Shown one piece after another: positions 23,500 to 38,000 of a stretch of DNA of 64,000 bases; the first letter of the stretch is position 1; every line of letters starts with the position of its first letter. This DNA is from Solea solea (taxonomy: Eukaryota > Chordata > Actinopteri > Pleuronectiformes > Soleidae), in contig NC_081139.1 in NCBI RefSeq assembly GCF_958295425.1, positions 19,260,388 to 19,324,387 of the forward strand, in the 5' to 3' direction. Under the pieces are notes generated by a model that was not told where the DNA came from, ran no database searches, and saw nothing but the letters and a program-made list of their open reading frames with translations. Position numbers and translations under genes: made by a program.

Positions 23500-25740
23500 G
23501 AGGAAAAACAGGTCAATCCTTCAATAATGCTCTCAGAATCAATTACAGCATATGTTGTTCATGGTTAATGACAAAGTGTTTACAGGACATTTACATAACG
23601 TGGCTCAGTTTGGACGAGTTGTTTAAGTAAAGTAACAGCAGGGTGCAGTTTTTCTGTTGGCCTTGTAGTGGCACCAGAGGTAAGAAGTCCTGTCAAAATA
23701 CTTAAAAGAGGAGACAAAAACTACAGTTACATGTAAAATGGCTGCTGTAACAGTGACCCAGGCCAGAACATACATCACTGATGGCAAAATCACAATCAAT
23801 GGGAGGAAGTTAAATGAAGGAATCACCTATGGGAGTTCAAAAAAAATCTCCTGGCTTTAGCACCTCGTGCACATCAACTGGACACAACTTAACTCACAAA
23901 CTGTAGGTAAATAGAGTATTATACAGTATTTATAAATGTGCAAAATATTACTTTTATGTTGAGTGAAAGTAAAATCATTTTAATCCAATCAGGTCCACCT
24001 TCTGCTAAAACCACTATAACTACTGACACAGATTACAGTTTAGTGTTAAGGAGAAGGATTAAACATTGAAACGTCTGCGCTACAACGACTATATCTCAAC
24101 AGAAAGTGCATCATAAGATATTCTATTTCTCCATCTCAACTTCACAACATAAAGTGACTCGCTGAGTGAGGATTATCATCTACATAACAAGGATAATGTT
24201 TGTCCAGGGAGTGTCTCAGTCATCCAGTCATTACAGACAGGGATAATAATGCTGGCTGGAAAAATATGGTTTAAGCATCTCATACAATTCGTAAAGGGGC
24301 TATATGTAAGATATATGACTACAGTTTAAAGTTTTGGATAGTGTCTCCACTTCACTTTCCCCCAGAGACTCGAGGATGCCCTGTAGTTTGCAGAAGTGAA
24401 CCAACCCACATGAACCAAAAAACAGATCCACAAGGACCGACACTTATATTTCCCTTTTCCACAACATAAACATAAACAGTATTTACTGGCTGTTAGTATT
24501 TAAATTAAGAATAAACTATATGTATCATTGTCCATATCTTACATACTAAGACACATTCATTTGAATTTGATTCCAATTATGTACAAATAAAAGATAATGA
24601 TATATTCCTGGATTTTAACACAGAACTTGTGTAAGTGTGTGAATGTGCCTGAGGCTGCATTCACGCCGCAGGGTGCGAATGACCCAGTTCTGATGTTTTC
24701 CTCCCGTGCAGCACAAAAATCATACATGATCGACGCAAATATTGTCAGATTTGGATTGAATCTGATATGAATCAGATTTGTGCATTTGTGCAAAGTCCGT
24801 CAGTGTGACTTGTGTCTGTCCTTAAGAAATGCAACAATGACACACAAATGACACATGTGGACACTATCCAGTCAAGCCACCGGATTTATGCTGAGGTTTC
24901 ATTTGTGCCAAAATTTCAAAATATCATCACTTTCACTTCCATTTTGGCCAAATAACCATCACCAGGTCAGTAGACAAGCCTACTCTGTACCAGAGTAAAC
25001 GCAGATTCCAGACATGGGTCACTTTTGAAAGACAATGTAAGCAAGTCGGACGAAGGCAACATATCATGATCGGGGATAAAGACCTGCAGTGTAAATGCAG
25101 CCTTAGTTAAATGTGGCACACTGCGAACAAACAGCGCCCCCTACAGTAAGAATAACATTCTTCATTCATGTCTTTCAAACCCAAACCAGGAGCAAACGTT
25201 ATCATCGCTAACTTTCTGCCAGAGATGCACAAATAAAAGCCTTCACATTTTTAAAATCACCATTAAAAATTCAGTGTTGGCTGCAACTGCATAGAGATAA
25301 CCAATAAAAACTCACAAGGAATCTGTATCATAAATTCAAGCCCGTCTCTGCACTCAAGGAAATCATCCTCACTTCCCCCTCCCATGAGTTAGTCCCCTCC
25401 CTGCGTTCAAACACGAACCTTCACAGATAGAAGTTTTCAGCACCAGTGAAACAGACGTGTCACTGAAAGGCATAATAAATTAACACGATACATTTCTTCT
25501 TTTTTTTTTAAAGCAGAAAAATTCAAAGAAAACATGGCTCACAGGGCCAGCCTCGGGGTTCACAAACATGAAACGTTATAATCTAAACATGACTCGTTTG
25601 TTAGAATAATGTTACCAGGCTCACAGAGACGGAGACACACGCACACACACACACAACACAGGCTACAGTGATAAAGGGTAACGGTTCATTTCTGTACACC
25701 TGACATAACAAATGTCGAGACACATTTTTAAATTAATCTG
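23500..25740. other. no recognised gene; THAP3 position in human synteny
   Basis: No THAP domain or other known coding exon was seen. A minus-strand frame at 23826-23623 is hydrophobic, followed by YLWCHYKANRK; it is too short to assign. 24651-25105 is a transposon. Confidence 0.5.
24651..25105. mobile_element. MITE with 'aggctgcattcac' inverted ends
   Basis: The left end aggctgcattcacgc and right end gtgtaaatgcagcct are imperfect inverted repeats. The interior has gtcagatttggattgaatctg-type palindromes. No open frame of note. Confidence 0.6.
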
Positions 25741-25752
25741 TGCAGGTTGAGC

Positions 25753-26010
25753 TCACCGTTGAAGGGAACTGTCATCACGTCTGCGGAGACTACGAGTCCC
25801 TCTGTGTAGTGCGAATGTAAAACCACGTTCTGGGCCAATTTGTGATCTGCAGCTGCAGCAGCAGCAGCAGCAGCAGCAGGCGGCGGCAGATATCTGAGCA
25901 GCTGTGACAGCCGTGAAGCCGACTAGAGACTCAGGAGGTAACACCGCGAAGCAACTCAGCGAAGAAACTCCGACTACGATATTTTTGCTGAACCGTGGTC
26001 TGAGAAGGAG
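25753..26010 (-). promoter_or_regulatory. possible promoter and first exon of an unassigned minus-strand transcript
   Basis: This GC-richer block contains an actacgagtccc word at 25789-25800, similar to the ZNF143-type promoter motif, and a (CAG)8 tract at 25856-25879. On the minus strand an ATG sits close to a consensus donor (CTTCAACG then GTGAGC, near 25757). No downstream coding exon could be recognised. It lies beyond the dnajc11 stop, so it could also be long 3' UTR or only a chance GC-rich stretch. Confidence 0.35.
25856..25879. repeat. (CAG)8 trinucleotide repeat
   Basis: Eight uninterrupted CAG units; CTG when read on the minus strand, the sense of dnajc11. It sits in the putative promoter/exon block at 25753-26010. 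Confidence 0.9.
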
Positions 26011-26067
26011 GGAAGAAGTTGATAAACGGACTCACTAATATCATGATAGAAAAGAAAACTGTGGATG

Positions 26068-26335
26068 GCTCAATACCACTTTTTTTGTGCCAGATACTGA
26101 TATCGGTTCAACATAGTCTTGTACTTCTTTAAAAAATAAATAAAACACCACCTGGCTTTGACCCGGCATTTCAAACACATAATCTGCGGACATCTTTATG
26201 CCATGTTTCCTGTGTTTAGTGAAGCACTTACATGGCGTTGAGAGTTTTAAGGATCTTTTCAGATCATTTTTTGGGGGGGGGGGGGGGGGCAGTATTAGAC
26301 CGATACGGAAACTCAGTATTGGCTCATCCCTAAAA
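26068..26335. mobile_element. MITE of the 'agggatgagccaatac' family with internal G-run
   Basis: The left end ggctcaataccactttttt and the right end cagtattggctcatccct are inverted. The interior has atactgatatcgg and a run of about 17 G near 26274-26290. Lies just outside the dnajc11 stop. Confidence 0.6.
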
Positions 26336-26362
26336 TGTACTGAGGGAGAGAAACACCACTTA

Positions 26363-26368
26363 TTTATT
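26363..26368 (-). terminator. candidate polyadenylation signal of dnajc11
   Basis: The plus strand reads tttatt, so AATAAA on minus, about 70 bases after the dnajc11 stop. It would give a very short 3' UTR. Confidence 0.45.
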
Positions 26369-26436
26369 ATTGACTTGTCCACTCTGTTCACGGGATCTTC
26401 TCTTCACACAAAAGTCTGTTTCTCTGCGTCGAGCTC

Positions 26437-29291
26437 CTAAGGTGCAGACTCAAGTCTGTGAGCTGAAAAGACAAAAACGTATATATTTTTAGAACAATAA
26501 CCATTCTATAATGTGACAATGCATGCATGCATTTAGGTGTTAATACGTGAGCAGCTGCCACAGACTGTATATAAAATGGACCTAGTGTTCCAGTGTCAAA
26601 ACTAATTTTGAAGCACTACAACAAGGCTCCTATTGGTACGATACCAGTTTTCAAGATTCAAGATTTCTTTATTGTCATTCCAACACACATTAGCACATGA
26701 GGTGGGAACGAAACTGCAGTCTCTAAAACCCGGTCAGCCCAAACATTAATAAACAAACAATAAACAATTTCAAATGAAAACTCTGGAGGTAAGGTGCTGT
26801 GTGTGGCTATGAAAGATTAAAAAGAATAGAATAAAAATAAAAATTAGCTTACTAAGTTTAAATAACAGAATATAACAAAAAAAGAACAAACAAAGAACTA
26901 AACCGTGGTGTATAAATACATTTGTGCAAAAGATTTACAGTGCATAGCAGTCATATTATGGGAAGTGAAAGAACAGTTCAAATGAAGGGGAGGGGGGACG
27001 GACAGAAGTACAGTCCGTGGGGGGGGGGGCAGCAGGCTATGGAGCTACAGAGTTATTCTGCAAGTAGCAATATCGCCCCCTGGTGGCTAACTGCTCCTTC
27101 CATCCTATTTCCTGGGCTTCACTTTTATAACCAGAATTCTTTGTCCATTCTTATATAAAGTCTGTGTCAGCTACAGGACAATACAGGAGACTGGGATGTA
27201 AAGGTTCAGTGGATGTGCACTCACATTGCTTGGGTATCCGTAGAGGCTCAGTGTCTGCAGAGATGACCTGGTGCATCACCCCTCTGAACTGGTACAGTAA
27301 TTTAAGACTCTTTTCCTCTCCTACACAGGGGTCGTAGAAGCCTGGCAGCCCTCCCTGCACACAGAGGACACGTTCATATGCAAACACGCACATTGTCTTT
27401 AGTTCAGTTGGAAAATTCAATGTGCAAATTGGTGTAGGACGATGCAAAGGACCTTTCTGGTCTTTCCTCTACTTTTCTAAAACTCTACCATTCAGAACAA
27501 AACCAGAGAAACACTGAAAACAACGAAAGAGAGAAGAAAAGTCTCACTCAACAAAATCATGTTATTCCAGTCCACCATTTTGTCCATCCTCTCTATAACT
27601 GTCTTTTTTTTCTTTTTTTTAAACAGTGGTTAAAGCTTATTTAACCACTTGTTTTCAATCCTTCAGTAAAACCGTTTCACAAAAGAACTCCTTTTGTGGT
27701 GATGCAGTTCTCACTAATGGCTTTTTGAACACAGATATTCCTCTTAGGTCGTGAAACTGCTTTGTAGCTTTTTGTGGTTTTTGTTTACAGAAGCGTTTTG
27801 TTTGCTTTGCCAGAAAAATGAAAAAGAATCCCTATCACATTAACGACATGAAATCAATTACTAAATTAAATGTCAACTAATGTGATAATCAATTAATCCC
27901 TTTCAGGGTATTTATTATTTTCTTTCCCAATAATTAAAACAGGGACACGATTAATCGAGGAAATAAACATCAGATTAATGAATTATGAAAATAATTGTTA
28001 GTTTCATTATAAACTGAGATATTCCACATTATGAGATTATTTAACACATTACAACCTGAAACATTTCAAATGATGTGCTGACATGATAAATCATCTCGTC
28101 ATAAAGCATAATGTTTCATGTTAGGAGTTAATTGAACACATATAATGTCAAACATTTCATGTTACAACAGTGCAGTTGTACTGAAGACTGTGAACCTCAA
28201 CCACAAATGCTGCTTTATTTCTTGCACTACCATTGTAAATATATTTAAACACAAAACACCTTATTGTAGATATTGTACATTTTGTAGTTTTGATTTTCTG
28301 TATATTTTTGTTCTTTTTCATATTTTTCTACACTTCATACCGTGTGTGTTGTGGCCAAACTAAACAAGATTTTCGATCCTCTGTATGTACTGTACACAGA
28401 GCAGAACTAACAATAAAGACTCTTGAATAACATGACATTTTTTTTACGTTAATAATATGACACCTAAATCCGCTAAATTTGGTTGAGGGAGAGTCAAGGA
28501 GGAAATGGTGGAACGCTGGATAACTCAGTCGGTACAGCTGGTGCCCGATGAGCCATGGTCTGTGCTGTGACCCTGGTTCCATTCCACCTGCTGTCACTTG
28601 CTGCATGTCTGCCCCGCCCCCCCCCCCCCCCCCCCCCCCCCCCATGTCCTATCAAATGAAGGCAAAAGTTCCCAAATAATATCTAATATAGAAAATGGTG
28701 TGTGTGGAGCCATTTTTGAACACACACCAATAAGAGGTCATGAATTTGACCTCTGCATTTAAACCCATCCTTTTTACACACCAGTAGTGAACACAAAGTA
28801 GGAGCAATGAGGATTGGATGCCTTGCTCAGGGGCACCCCGGCCCTTTGAACTGACGACTCTTTGGTTACAAGCCCAATTCCTTTCCTCTTGGCCATGGGC
28901 TGACCATAATCTGGTGCACGGCAATTTCGTAGGAATCTCAATTTATGTCACTATAAAGTGAAACATTTTACGTTATACTGAGGTAATTTATAGTGTTTTT
29001 GTTAATATATTATAAAGTTGGATGTCACAAGAACATAAAATATCAAGTTATAACACATTATTATTATAATTAGTCAATCAAGTCAACTTGATTTCTATAG
29101 CATGTATAGCACTAAAGAACTTAACAAGAAACAACGAGAATATTAAACACAGTAAATCATGATAAAATGTAAAAGATCTGTTTCTCATCTGGGAAGGAAA
29201 ACCAATTACCAATGTTCAAAACCCATGATTTGAACATTTTTGTCATCATCTAACAGCTCAATAATCTTTTAGTGCTGGTCACTAACACAGT

Positions 29292-29326
<35 letters not shown>

Positions 29327-32029
29327 ACCTTGGAGGACTCTGTGAGGATGAGTTTGGAGTCTTTGACCAGACACTGCAGAGGAACAGTGACGTCGATCAC
29401 CTTTGCTTTCTCCTGCTTCTGACTGGTGTCGGACACAAACTTTCCATACCAGGCGTTCAGGATGATCAAACCTGAACGGTGACAAAACATTTTCATACGA
29501 TTGTAAAAGCACCGTCCACTTACAACACATGTGTAAAATCTTCCTACATGTGTAAAATAAAATCTTCCTTTAGCTTCCTGTGATGATTTCTAAAAATATG
29601 CTTTAAAGTAGTATTTTTATTCGTGCACAGAAGTGTTGGGAGTATTCTGTCAGTAGTCTACGTTTATTAGACTATATAAGAAGATTAATCGTCTGAAAGC
29701 TTACAAACACGAAGGAAACAGATAATCTAGTTACTAATAGGGCTGAACGATTTTGAACAAATATCTAGTTGCGATTATTTTTGAACTGTTTCAATGTTTA
29801 CCTCACACTGCTGCTGTATACATACAAACGCTCCCTCAGTCTGGTCTGATAGTATTGCTTGACAGAGCTCGTGTTCAGCTAATACAGGTTACAAACTACT
29901 TTACATTATTATCTCTGTTCATGAAGCAGAATAACAACATCAACCAGTGATGGGACAATATACGATATTATCTCTTGTAAAAAGCACTTACAATAACTGC
30001 ATCATGGCATGTGAATGAATAAAAAAAAAAAAAAAAAAATCAAGATTTTACATGAGTGACTTAAAAATCCTGTCTAACTCGCCGGCATTTTCACAAAAAA
30101 ATATGTATCCTGTTTAAGATTCTAAAAAAAAAGTATATTAAAACACATTTTTTCAATTTATCGCAATAATATCTTTGATTGCAATTATTTTGGTCAGGAT
30201 AGTCGTCACGTAAACTTTTAAAATCGCCCTATTCCTAACATCAACAACAATAAAAATCAAAGGTTCCTCACATAAACTTTACACACTGGTAAAGTAAAAT
30301 TTGGTTAGCATGGAGCAAGACACGTACCACACGTGGTACACGTACCACACGTACCACACGTACCACAGTTTGAGAACCAAGCTTATGAGGTCATAAAATG
30401 ACTGGAAAGATTCAGGCTCCCCCTTGTGGCACTTAAATAAAATAAATCCCTAGTGAGTATTTTCAAGTCACCCACATGATATATCTATGATTATCAACAT
30501 TCACAATTATCAGTGAGTGTCTCATCGCTACCTGCGACTATGTTGGCGTGAGATAAACAACACGCTGGCTGTCTCCTCAAATACTCACAAGCACTCTCTA
30601 CATTAATATCACATGAAATCCATTAGCACACCGATGTCACAGTTTTGATTTATGCGAGTGTGCACAGGACGAGCATGGCTCCTGTAAACACTACAGCATG
30701 GAGATGAGCTGCATCATTATCTCTTGCTTGGTGGCAGATGAGGTGGAGGAGGATGTGGAGGATGATGTGGAGTTCGACTTAGCTAAACAGAATTCTGAAG
30801 CTACAGTTTACAGGACATAATAACGCTGTTGACAGCAACTATGAGAAATGTGTTGAAATTACATTTTTGGATCACTACCAAGTTCTTACTGGCTGCAAAT
30901 TAAAAAGATTCTCAGTTTCTCACCCTGGTGTAATGTCTGTGGGCGAGTGTGAGTGTGTGTGAGCGTGTCTGTAGTAGGCTGTGAGTGGAATTTCTGATTA
31001 ATACCCGTCTTTGTGAGGACAATATGAGTTCGTTAGGATAAAGTTAGGATAAGGGTCGAGGCAATGCAACATATCTGTGTCCTCACTACGAGTGCTTTAG
31101 AAGAATGTGTGTGTGTAAATGTTTTTATATCTTTGTGGGGACCAATAAATGTGTTGCGAGGACGTTTTGTCTGGTCCCCATGACCTTAAACGTCCTTTTC
31201 AGGGTTAAGACCTGGTTTTAGGGTTAGGTACTTAGTTGTAATAGTCAAGGTTAGGATAAGGGGCTAGGGAATGTATTATGTCTATGGTAGGCATGTCCAA
31301 AGTCTGGCCCGTGGGAGATAAACAAAAATCGGTCTTGGTCACATGTTACCTCAATTAGCTCAGCTGTTAAGGCGTTGCACCTTAGAACCAGAGTCATGGG
31401 TTCAAAACCCACCAGTGACAATCAGATACTTTAGATGTGGTTACATTGCCATTTAGAAATGCTAATTGTGACAATAAAAAATAGATTTTAATTATACAGT
31501 GGATTTGTATGTAAAAGTTACTGTCCCGTAAAAGTAAAGGTCTGAAGTGACCATTGGCCCCCGCACATCTTCACATTATCAAATCTTTCCCTCATTAAAA
31601 AAAGTTTGGACACCCCTGGTCTATGGTGTGTCCTCACTAAGATATAAAAACACGTTTGTGTGTGTGTGTCTGTAGTCGGCTGTGAGTCCAAATTTTGATT
31701 CTAACCTTTGTGTCTTTGTGAGGACAATCTGACGATACGAGGACATATTGGCTGGTCACCGCAACTTTAAAGGGCTTTTTAAAGATGAAGACTTAGTTTA
31801 AGGCTTAAGGTTAGACTTGAGTTAAGTGTTAGGATAATGCATTTAGTTAGTTAGTAAAAGTTAGGATAAGAATCTAGGGAATGCATTATATCTGTGTCCA
31901 AACCTATCTTTTCTGGAACATTTTAGCCTCGTGGGGACGTTCAAGACATTTTCTGGGTTAAGACCTGGTTTTAGGGTTAGGTATTATGTCTATGGTATGT
32001 CCTCACTAAGATATAAACACACGTTTGTG

Positions 32030-32065
<36 letters not shown>

Positions 32066-35000
32066 CCTCACCCATCTTGGATTCTTCTGCTTCTATGATT
32101 CTCCTCACAGACTCCTGCATCAGCACAACCTGCAGAGGAGCCCAGGGAGACAGAGGAGGAGGAGGAGGAAATTGAAATAGAATAGGATTGGGGAGAGGAG
32201 AGAGGTTTTCAGACAACATGAGGAGAGCTGAGCCTTGAAACAATGACAGCTCACATACACACTTGCACTCTGAATTACTGCGCGTTTGTGTGAGTGCTCA
32301 CAGTAGACTCGGCCTCCTGCTTCTTCTTGGCGATGTCTGTGACCGAGCTCTTCTTCTGCAGCTCCAGCTCTCTGAGAATCACGGAGAGAGATGAAGCAGA
32401 TATCAACCATTCACCCGCATTCAGGGATTCATTAGAGACATGAACAGAACTCCTCTAGTATTAAGAACACACTCAAATTAAAAGCCAAGCGTCTGCCCTC
32501 ATCGGCGGGGGAAGATTAGGGAGAAATAGCTACTTGAAGGAAAGTAAGTCACTAGAAAAAGGAACGTTATGTAAGAAATGTATTGTGTTACATAATAAAA
32601 TGACCATGATATGTTTTCAGAGATAAAGGAAATGTGTTAAAGTATTGAACCATGAACGAGTAGAGTTAGTCAATCACAGTGAGCTGCAGCTATGGCTCAG
32701 AAAAGGCCTAATGTTACCAAACCTAAAAGTCCTCACTATCTCTCTCGAGCAGAGAAGCAGAAATGCTGGTGGGCATAATTTCAGGTAAGAAAGTGAGGTT
32801 TTTTAGGGTCCTTAAACTCAAATTTGCAGATTTTTCCCCAAACTTTTAGCCAATATTCATGTGTACTTGTTTTAAATAACATCCATACAATGACATTTTA
32901 AGGAATTTACCAAACATCTTATTAGGTGTTACAGATATGGCTGTAAACGTGTCACTAAATTATGCTCATATTTGCTCTTGTAGTGATTTATATTGTAATG
33001 TAGGTCTGTTGTCGTTACGGCCATATGAAAATTAACCAAATAAGCTCAATATTTATTCCAATAAAACTAATGAAGGAACAGTTATGTATGTATATGTGCA
33101 TGACCACTGTGCATAACCATACATTAACCCCTTTAACTTCAGTCTGAACAGCAGTACATTATTATGAAAACTAGCCCCGTACAAAGACTGGGAGTTTACA
33201 ACTCTGACAAAGTGAGACGCTGAGGGAGGAACTGTAACATAGACTGTGGTCAAAAGTGGACATAATCTTCCAGTTTGCAGGGTGGGCCTAACCAGTATAT
33301 AACTGTATAGACAACAGGGGGCGATAGCACTGGTCAGTTGAATGGAAGTCTATTGGGAAATGATTCTCCTTCTCACTTGATTTATTATGTCAACAATTTC
33401 CCAAATATTTAATGGTCTCAATCACTAAATTCAGGTCTACTTTAATAGACATCAGTTTTGTCAATTATGTTCCAATTAAGAGGAAAATAGACAATAAAGC
33501 ACGACACATATGAGTGGACACCAGTGTGATTGACAGCTTGTATCGTCCACTGTGTGCCTACTACATCCATTTATACATGGTCTCTGCGTTGTACTCACTG
33601 CTTTTTCTGTGCTTGTGTGAACGGTATGATGATCAGTCTGTGGACGGCTACATAGACCAGGAGTGGTCCCGCTGTAGCGTAGAAGACGGCACTCGGCAGC
33701 AGCTGGTCTGTCAGGTGGACTGGAAACAGGTACGTTTGATTGGCGCGTGCCAACCTGCATGGAAACACCAGAGAATGCCACATGCATGAGATAATCAGTG
33801 GGACACGGACTGAGGCTGAGATCATATGCGGCGGCTGGTCAGTACTTGATCTTGAGTGTGACTCCCTGTGGGACGCCGATGCTGACGGTGGCTGACAGGA
33901 CACTGTGTCTGCTGATCCTCCTCTCCGCTCCATACTCCACCACAGTACCGAACCAGCCTGTCCTGGAGCGACAGGGACACAGAGGTGAAGAGATGGAGCT
34001 GAGCAATTACTGAAGACAATAACACAGGCAGAGTGGGACAGAGTAAATTAAACAGTCAATACAACTGAATTAAAAATGTTTGGGGCCCAAATGTGTTTCC
34101 AATGGCACTTTGAACAACTTCAATTGCATTGAATGCTTTATTTCTTTGACAATGAGATGACTTACTTTTATACATTTACACCATGTTATTTAGCTGTGTA
34201 CTGATTTTTATAAGCTGTTTATGTTACTTTTCATTACTATTCCCTGCCTGTTGAAACCGGTCAGTTTTATGACTGAAGAGCCCAAATTCAATGACGTTTG
34301 GTTTTAAAGAGATCATTTTAATAGCTAATACAGAAAGTGGGTCATAGAGAGAAAGTCCTGGTATAACGGAGGTCCTTTCTGTGTTATGTTTGCATGTCCA
34401 CCACGTATGTGCATGGGTTTTCTCCAGGTACTCTGGTTTCTTCTACAGTCGAGAAATATGCAGAGGTTAATTGGTCACTCTAAATTGTAAATGTGAGAGT
34501 GAATGGTTGCTCTTCTCTGCATGTTTGCCCTACGATGGACTGGCGACCTATCCAAGGTGTGACCCCGCCTTTCACCCTGTGTCAGCTGGGATTAACTCCA
34601 GCCCCACGCAACCCTCAAATAGTTAAACAATGAATGAATGAATGAATGGATGAATGGATGGATATGGAAAGTTTGACATCCATTGTCTACAGCTTTATCC
34701 TCCACATGGATTAGGGAGGGGCTGGAGCCAATCCCAGCTGACATGGGGCGAAAGGGAGGACAAGTCACCAGTCCATTGAAGGGCCAACATACAGAGACAA
34801 ACAACCATTCACCTTCCTACGATTGATTTAGAGCGTCCATTTAACGTAATCACAATCTGCATGTTTATGGATCGTGGGAGGAAGCCAGAGAAGCAAGAAT
34901 AAACCCACACAAACACAGGGAGAAAATATAAACTCCACACAGAAAACCCCTGCATCAAACCAGGATCTGAACCAGTGACCAGCCTGCTGTGATCACAAAG

Positions 35001-38000
35001 CAATTATTTCTTTTTTCATTTTGATAAGGAAGACAAAAACAAAACATATTTTCTGGTTATTGTCAGATCATTTCTCAAGAACATAATAAAGGGCATAAAA
35101 GCAACATGCTGCATGTAGCACACTCAACAGTGATGTCAGGGTTGCATTGTGATCACTTTCTCTTAAACATGCACAGATATGGAAATTGTGTCATAAAATT
35201 CATAGGATGTTTACACTTCAATTCATTTTCCGACCATTCTCTCTAACACTAAAGAGGGTTCGGTTTTAAAATCTCAACAGTTTCTGAAATACAGTCCATT
35301 CGGCATCAACAACACCTCTCTTTCTCTTTCAAAGTCACTTAAATCACTTCTTCTTCATTCTGATGCTCAGTTTGAACGTCAGCAGCTTGTCTTGCCTGTG
35401 TCAACATGCCTAAATGCACTGAGTTGCTGCCTTATGATTGGCTGATAAGATATTTGCATCAACAAGCACCTAATACAGTGGCTGGGGAGTGTTTTTTTTG
35501 TGCAATATCATGTATTCTCTCATCTCTCTTAAAACCAGCTGGTACAGACAGACATACTTGACAGAGCCTTTCACTTTAGTCTGGTCTTCATCCTGGAACT
35601 TGTACTGGTAACTCATCATCATATAGGAGTTAGCCACACCCAGCTGGAGTCCACCAGAGACATATAATGTGTAAAAGAAAAAAGAAAAACAACAACAACA
35701 GAAGCACGCAAGGTTAGGTACAGCTATTTTCAGTAATAGCACAGTGTGTATTCATCATAAAGAGACAGTAAGTAGCAGCGTGTATGCATCCCTGTCAACA
35801 TTTCCTGGTGAAAGTGTTGTTGTGTACCTGCAGAGACAAAGTAAAGTGGCTGCTCTTTGTGTCTCGGACCAGGCTGGTGGTCATGGCGCTATTGGGCCCC
35901 CAGCGCCACTGGAGGTAACCCATGGTGTTCTGGTCCAGGTGTCGCGCTGTCATCAGAGAGCAGGTGGGACGCAGACCTCGAGGAGAGAACTGCAAACCAC
36001 ACTGGGCCGTCATGAAACTGCGCAGGAAATGACGAGCGGGATTAGGAAGAGACTAAAGTCGAGAGGAGAACATTGTGTTTAAATACAGGAAATATTTCTG
36101 TTTCAAATGTCAAACAGTTGGACCTTACCACCGTGGAGTAATGTTGCGAAACACCTTTAACCCAATGAGTGGCCCCAGTACGTCTCCTGCACCGAACTCC
36201 ACCTGCAGAGACAAATGCACAAGAGTCCTGTCCTGAGTTGTCTGCTTTTCTGTCGCTTTTCCAGATCAGGGTCGCGGGGACAGCAGTCTCAGCAGTGAGG
36301 CCCAAACACTCATCTCAACCAGCTTTCCCAGGGGGGGGACACCAAGAAGGTCCCAGGCCAGCTGAGATATATAATATCACAGCATGTCCTAGATCTGCTG
36401 CAGGGCCTCCTTCCGGTTTGGACATGCACAAAAAATGTGACCTAATCTTACAGTTGAAGCACAACCCTGGTTTTCTTAAACCTGGAGTGGAACCTTCTAG
36501 TTCATATCAACAAAAATATCTGCTAAAAAAAAGATCTATTAACCCAGGTTTATTCAAGACATGCCATGGACATTTGGATCAAAAAGCAAAAGACGGTTTC
36601 GAGAACACAGTATTTACCTCTCCCCAGCCCTTTGCCGATGTAACCCTTCGTACAGTCATGTTAATGTTGCCCCCTCCGTTTCCATTGTGCGTAGAGAGTG
36701 AACCAGACAGCACGGCGGTGTCAGAGTTTGTCAGAGGAGCCTGAAGGAAGGAAGACAAAGTGGCGTCAGATAAAAGACAAACACAACAGTGATTTTGGCT
36801 CAGGAACAGCATGTAGTTGTGCAGGGCAGATGCTGAGCCAGTGTGTTCTGCTTTACCTCGATGGACTGAGAAATGTGCATCTTATTGATCTCAATATGAG
36901 GAAAGCCTCCTCCTGGCAACTCTTCAAAGTCCTCATCGTAGCGGTCAAACAGGTCTGTTGCATCCACACCGACACTGATGGTGCCCTGAAAAATGTGGGC
37001 GTGATGCAAAGAGATTAAAATAAATAATTAAGAGAGAAGGAATAAGGTGCGGGGCATGATGTGGTGAATTAAGTTGAGAAATTGGTGGTCCAGTGTGTAA
37101 GAATAACAGACCCTACTGTATATAAAAAGTCCCATTTTAAAGCCTCATAATTTGCAGTTTGACCAGTGCCATGGAAGTTTTTGCAAGTTCACAGATGTAA
37201 CCTCGAATACTGAACAATTCCAGCTGTCAGTCACACTGTTCACATCACATACTATTGAAGTCCTGAAACTACCAATTGAGACCATTTATTCGGCAGGAAA
37301 ATGTTTACTGATGTTATAAATCATGTTAAAAAGTAGGCACGTTTTTCTATAGACTTACATTCAACCTGTACTATCTCCCCCTGGTGGCTATTCAATGAAC
37401 TGTGGCTTCCTGCTGCGACTCACCTTGCAAAACGGAAGACTATGTCCACTTTTTATATACATTCTATGGTTAGAATTAGTGAGACTAGTGCTCAAACTGC
37501 AGATTCCAACAATCAGGGGACCTCCTCCACACCATATCCATACCAGAAATGATGTAATTATTCTTTGTTTACATCGTGAGCTCTCACTTCAAAATGCAGG
37601 CTCTGGCTGGTTTGACTGTTCATGCTACTGTCAAAACATTGCAGTGCAAGTTGGTGTCCACTGTAACACTTGACTCTGTCCTATCTAATAAAGGCAAAAA
37701 AGCCCCAAAAATCTTTAACTAAGGTAAGTATATTCAAGTTCTACCTATGAACCATGGTAAATGCTAGACACTGGACCTTTATGTTATGAAAAAATACAGT
37801 GAAAGATGGTGACAGAGGTCTGTGATGTAAATGTGAGTGACTAAAACCTTTGGGTTGGTTCTTTGCTGCAGTCTCCTCTCCTCTCTTTCCCTCTGCAGCC
37901 TTTCATACTCCTCTCGGATTTCTGCTGGAGTTCTCTTCCTCTCCACCACCTACACATCGTCGTCACAAGATAATTGTTGATGAAAATGCATTAACAGTGT

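Noticed and set aside
23623..23826. Small hydrophobic protein on minus strand
   Set aside because: Only 67 codons, no known family, a possible splice acceptor inside it; kept only as part of the unassigned region.
31354..31411. Functional tRNA gene
   Set aside because: A and B boxes are present but acceptor and anticodon stems are not complete, and it lies inside a transposon.
36169..36744. 191-codon plus-strand frame
   Set aside because: It is the opposite strand of dnajc11 exons 6 and 7 and the intron between.
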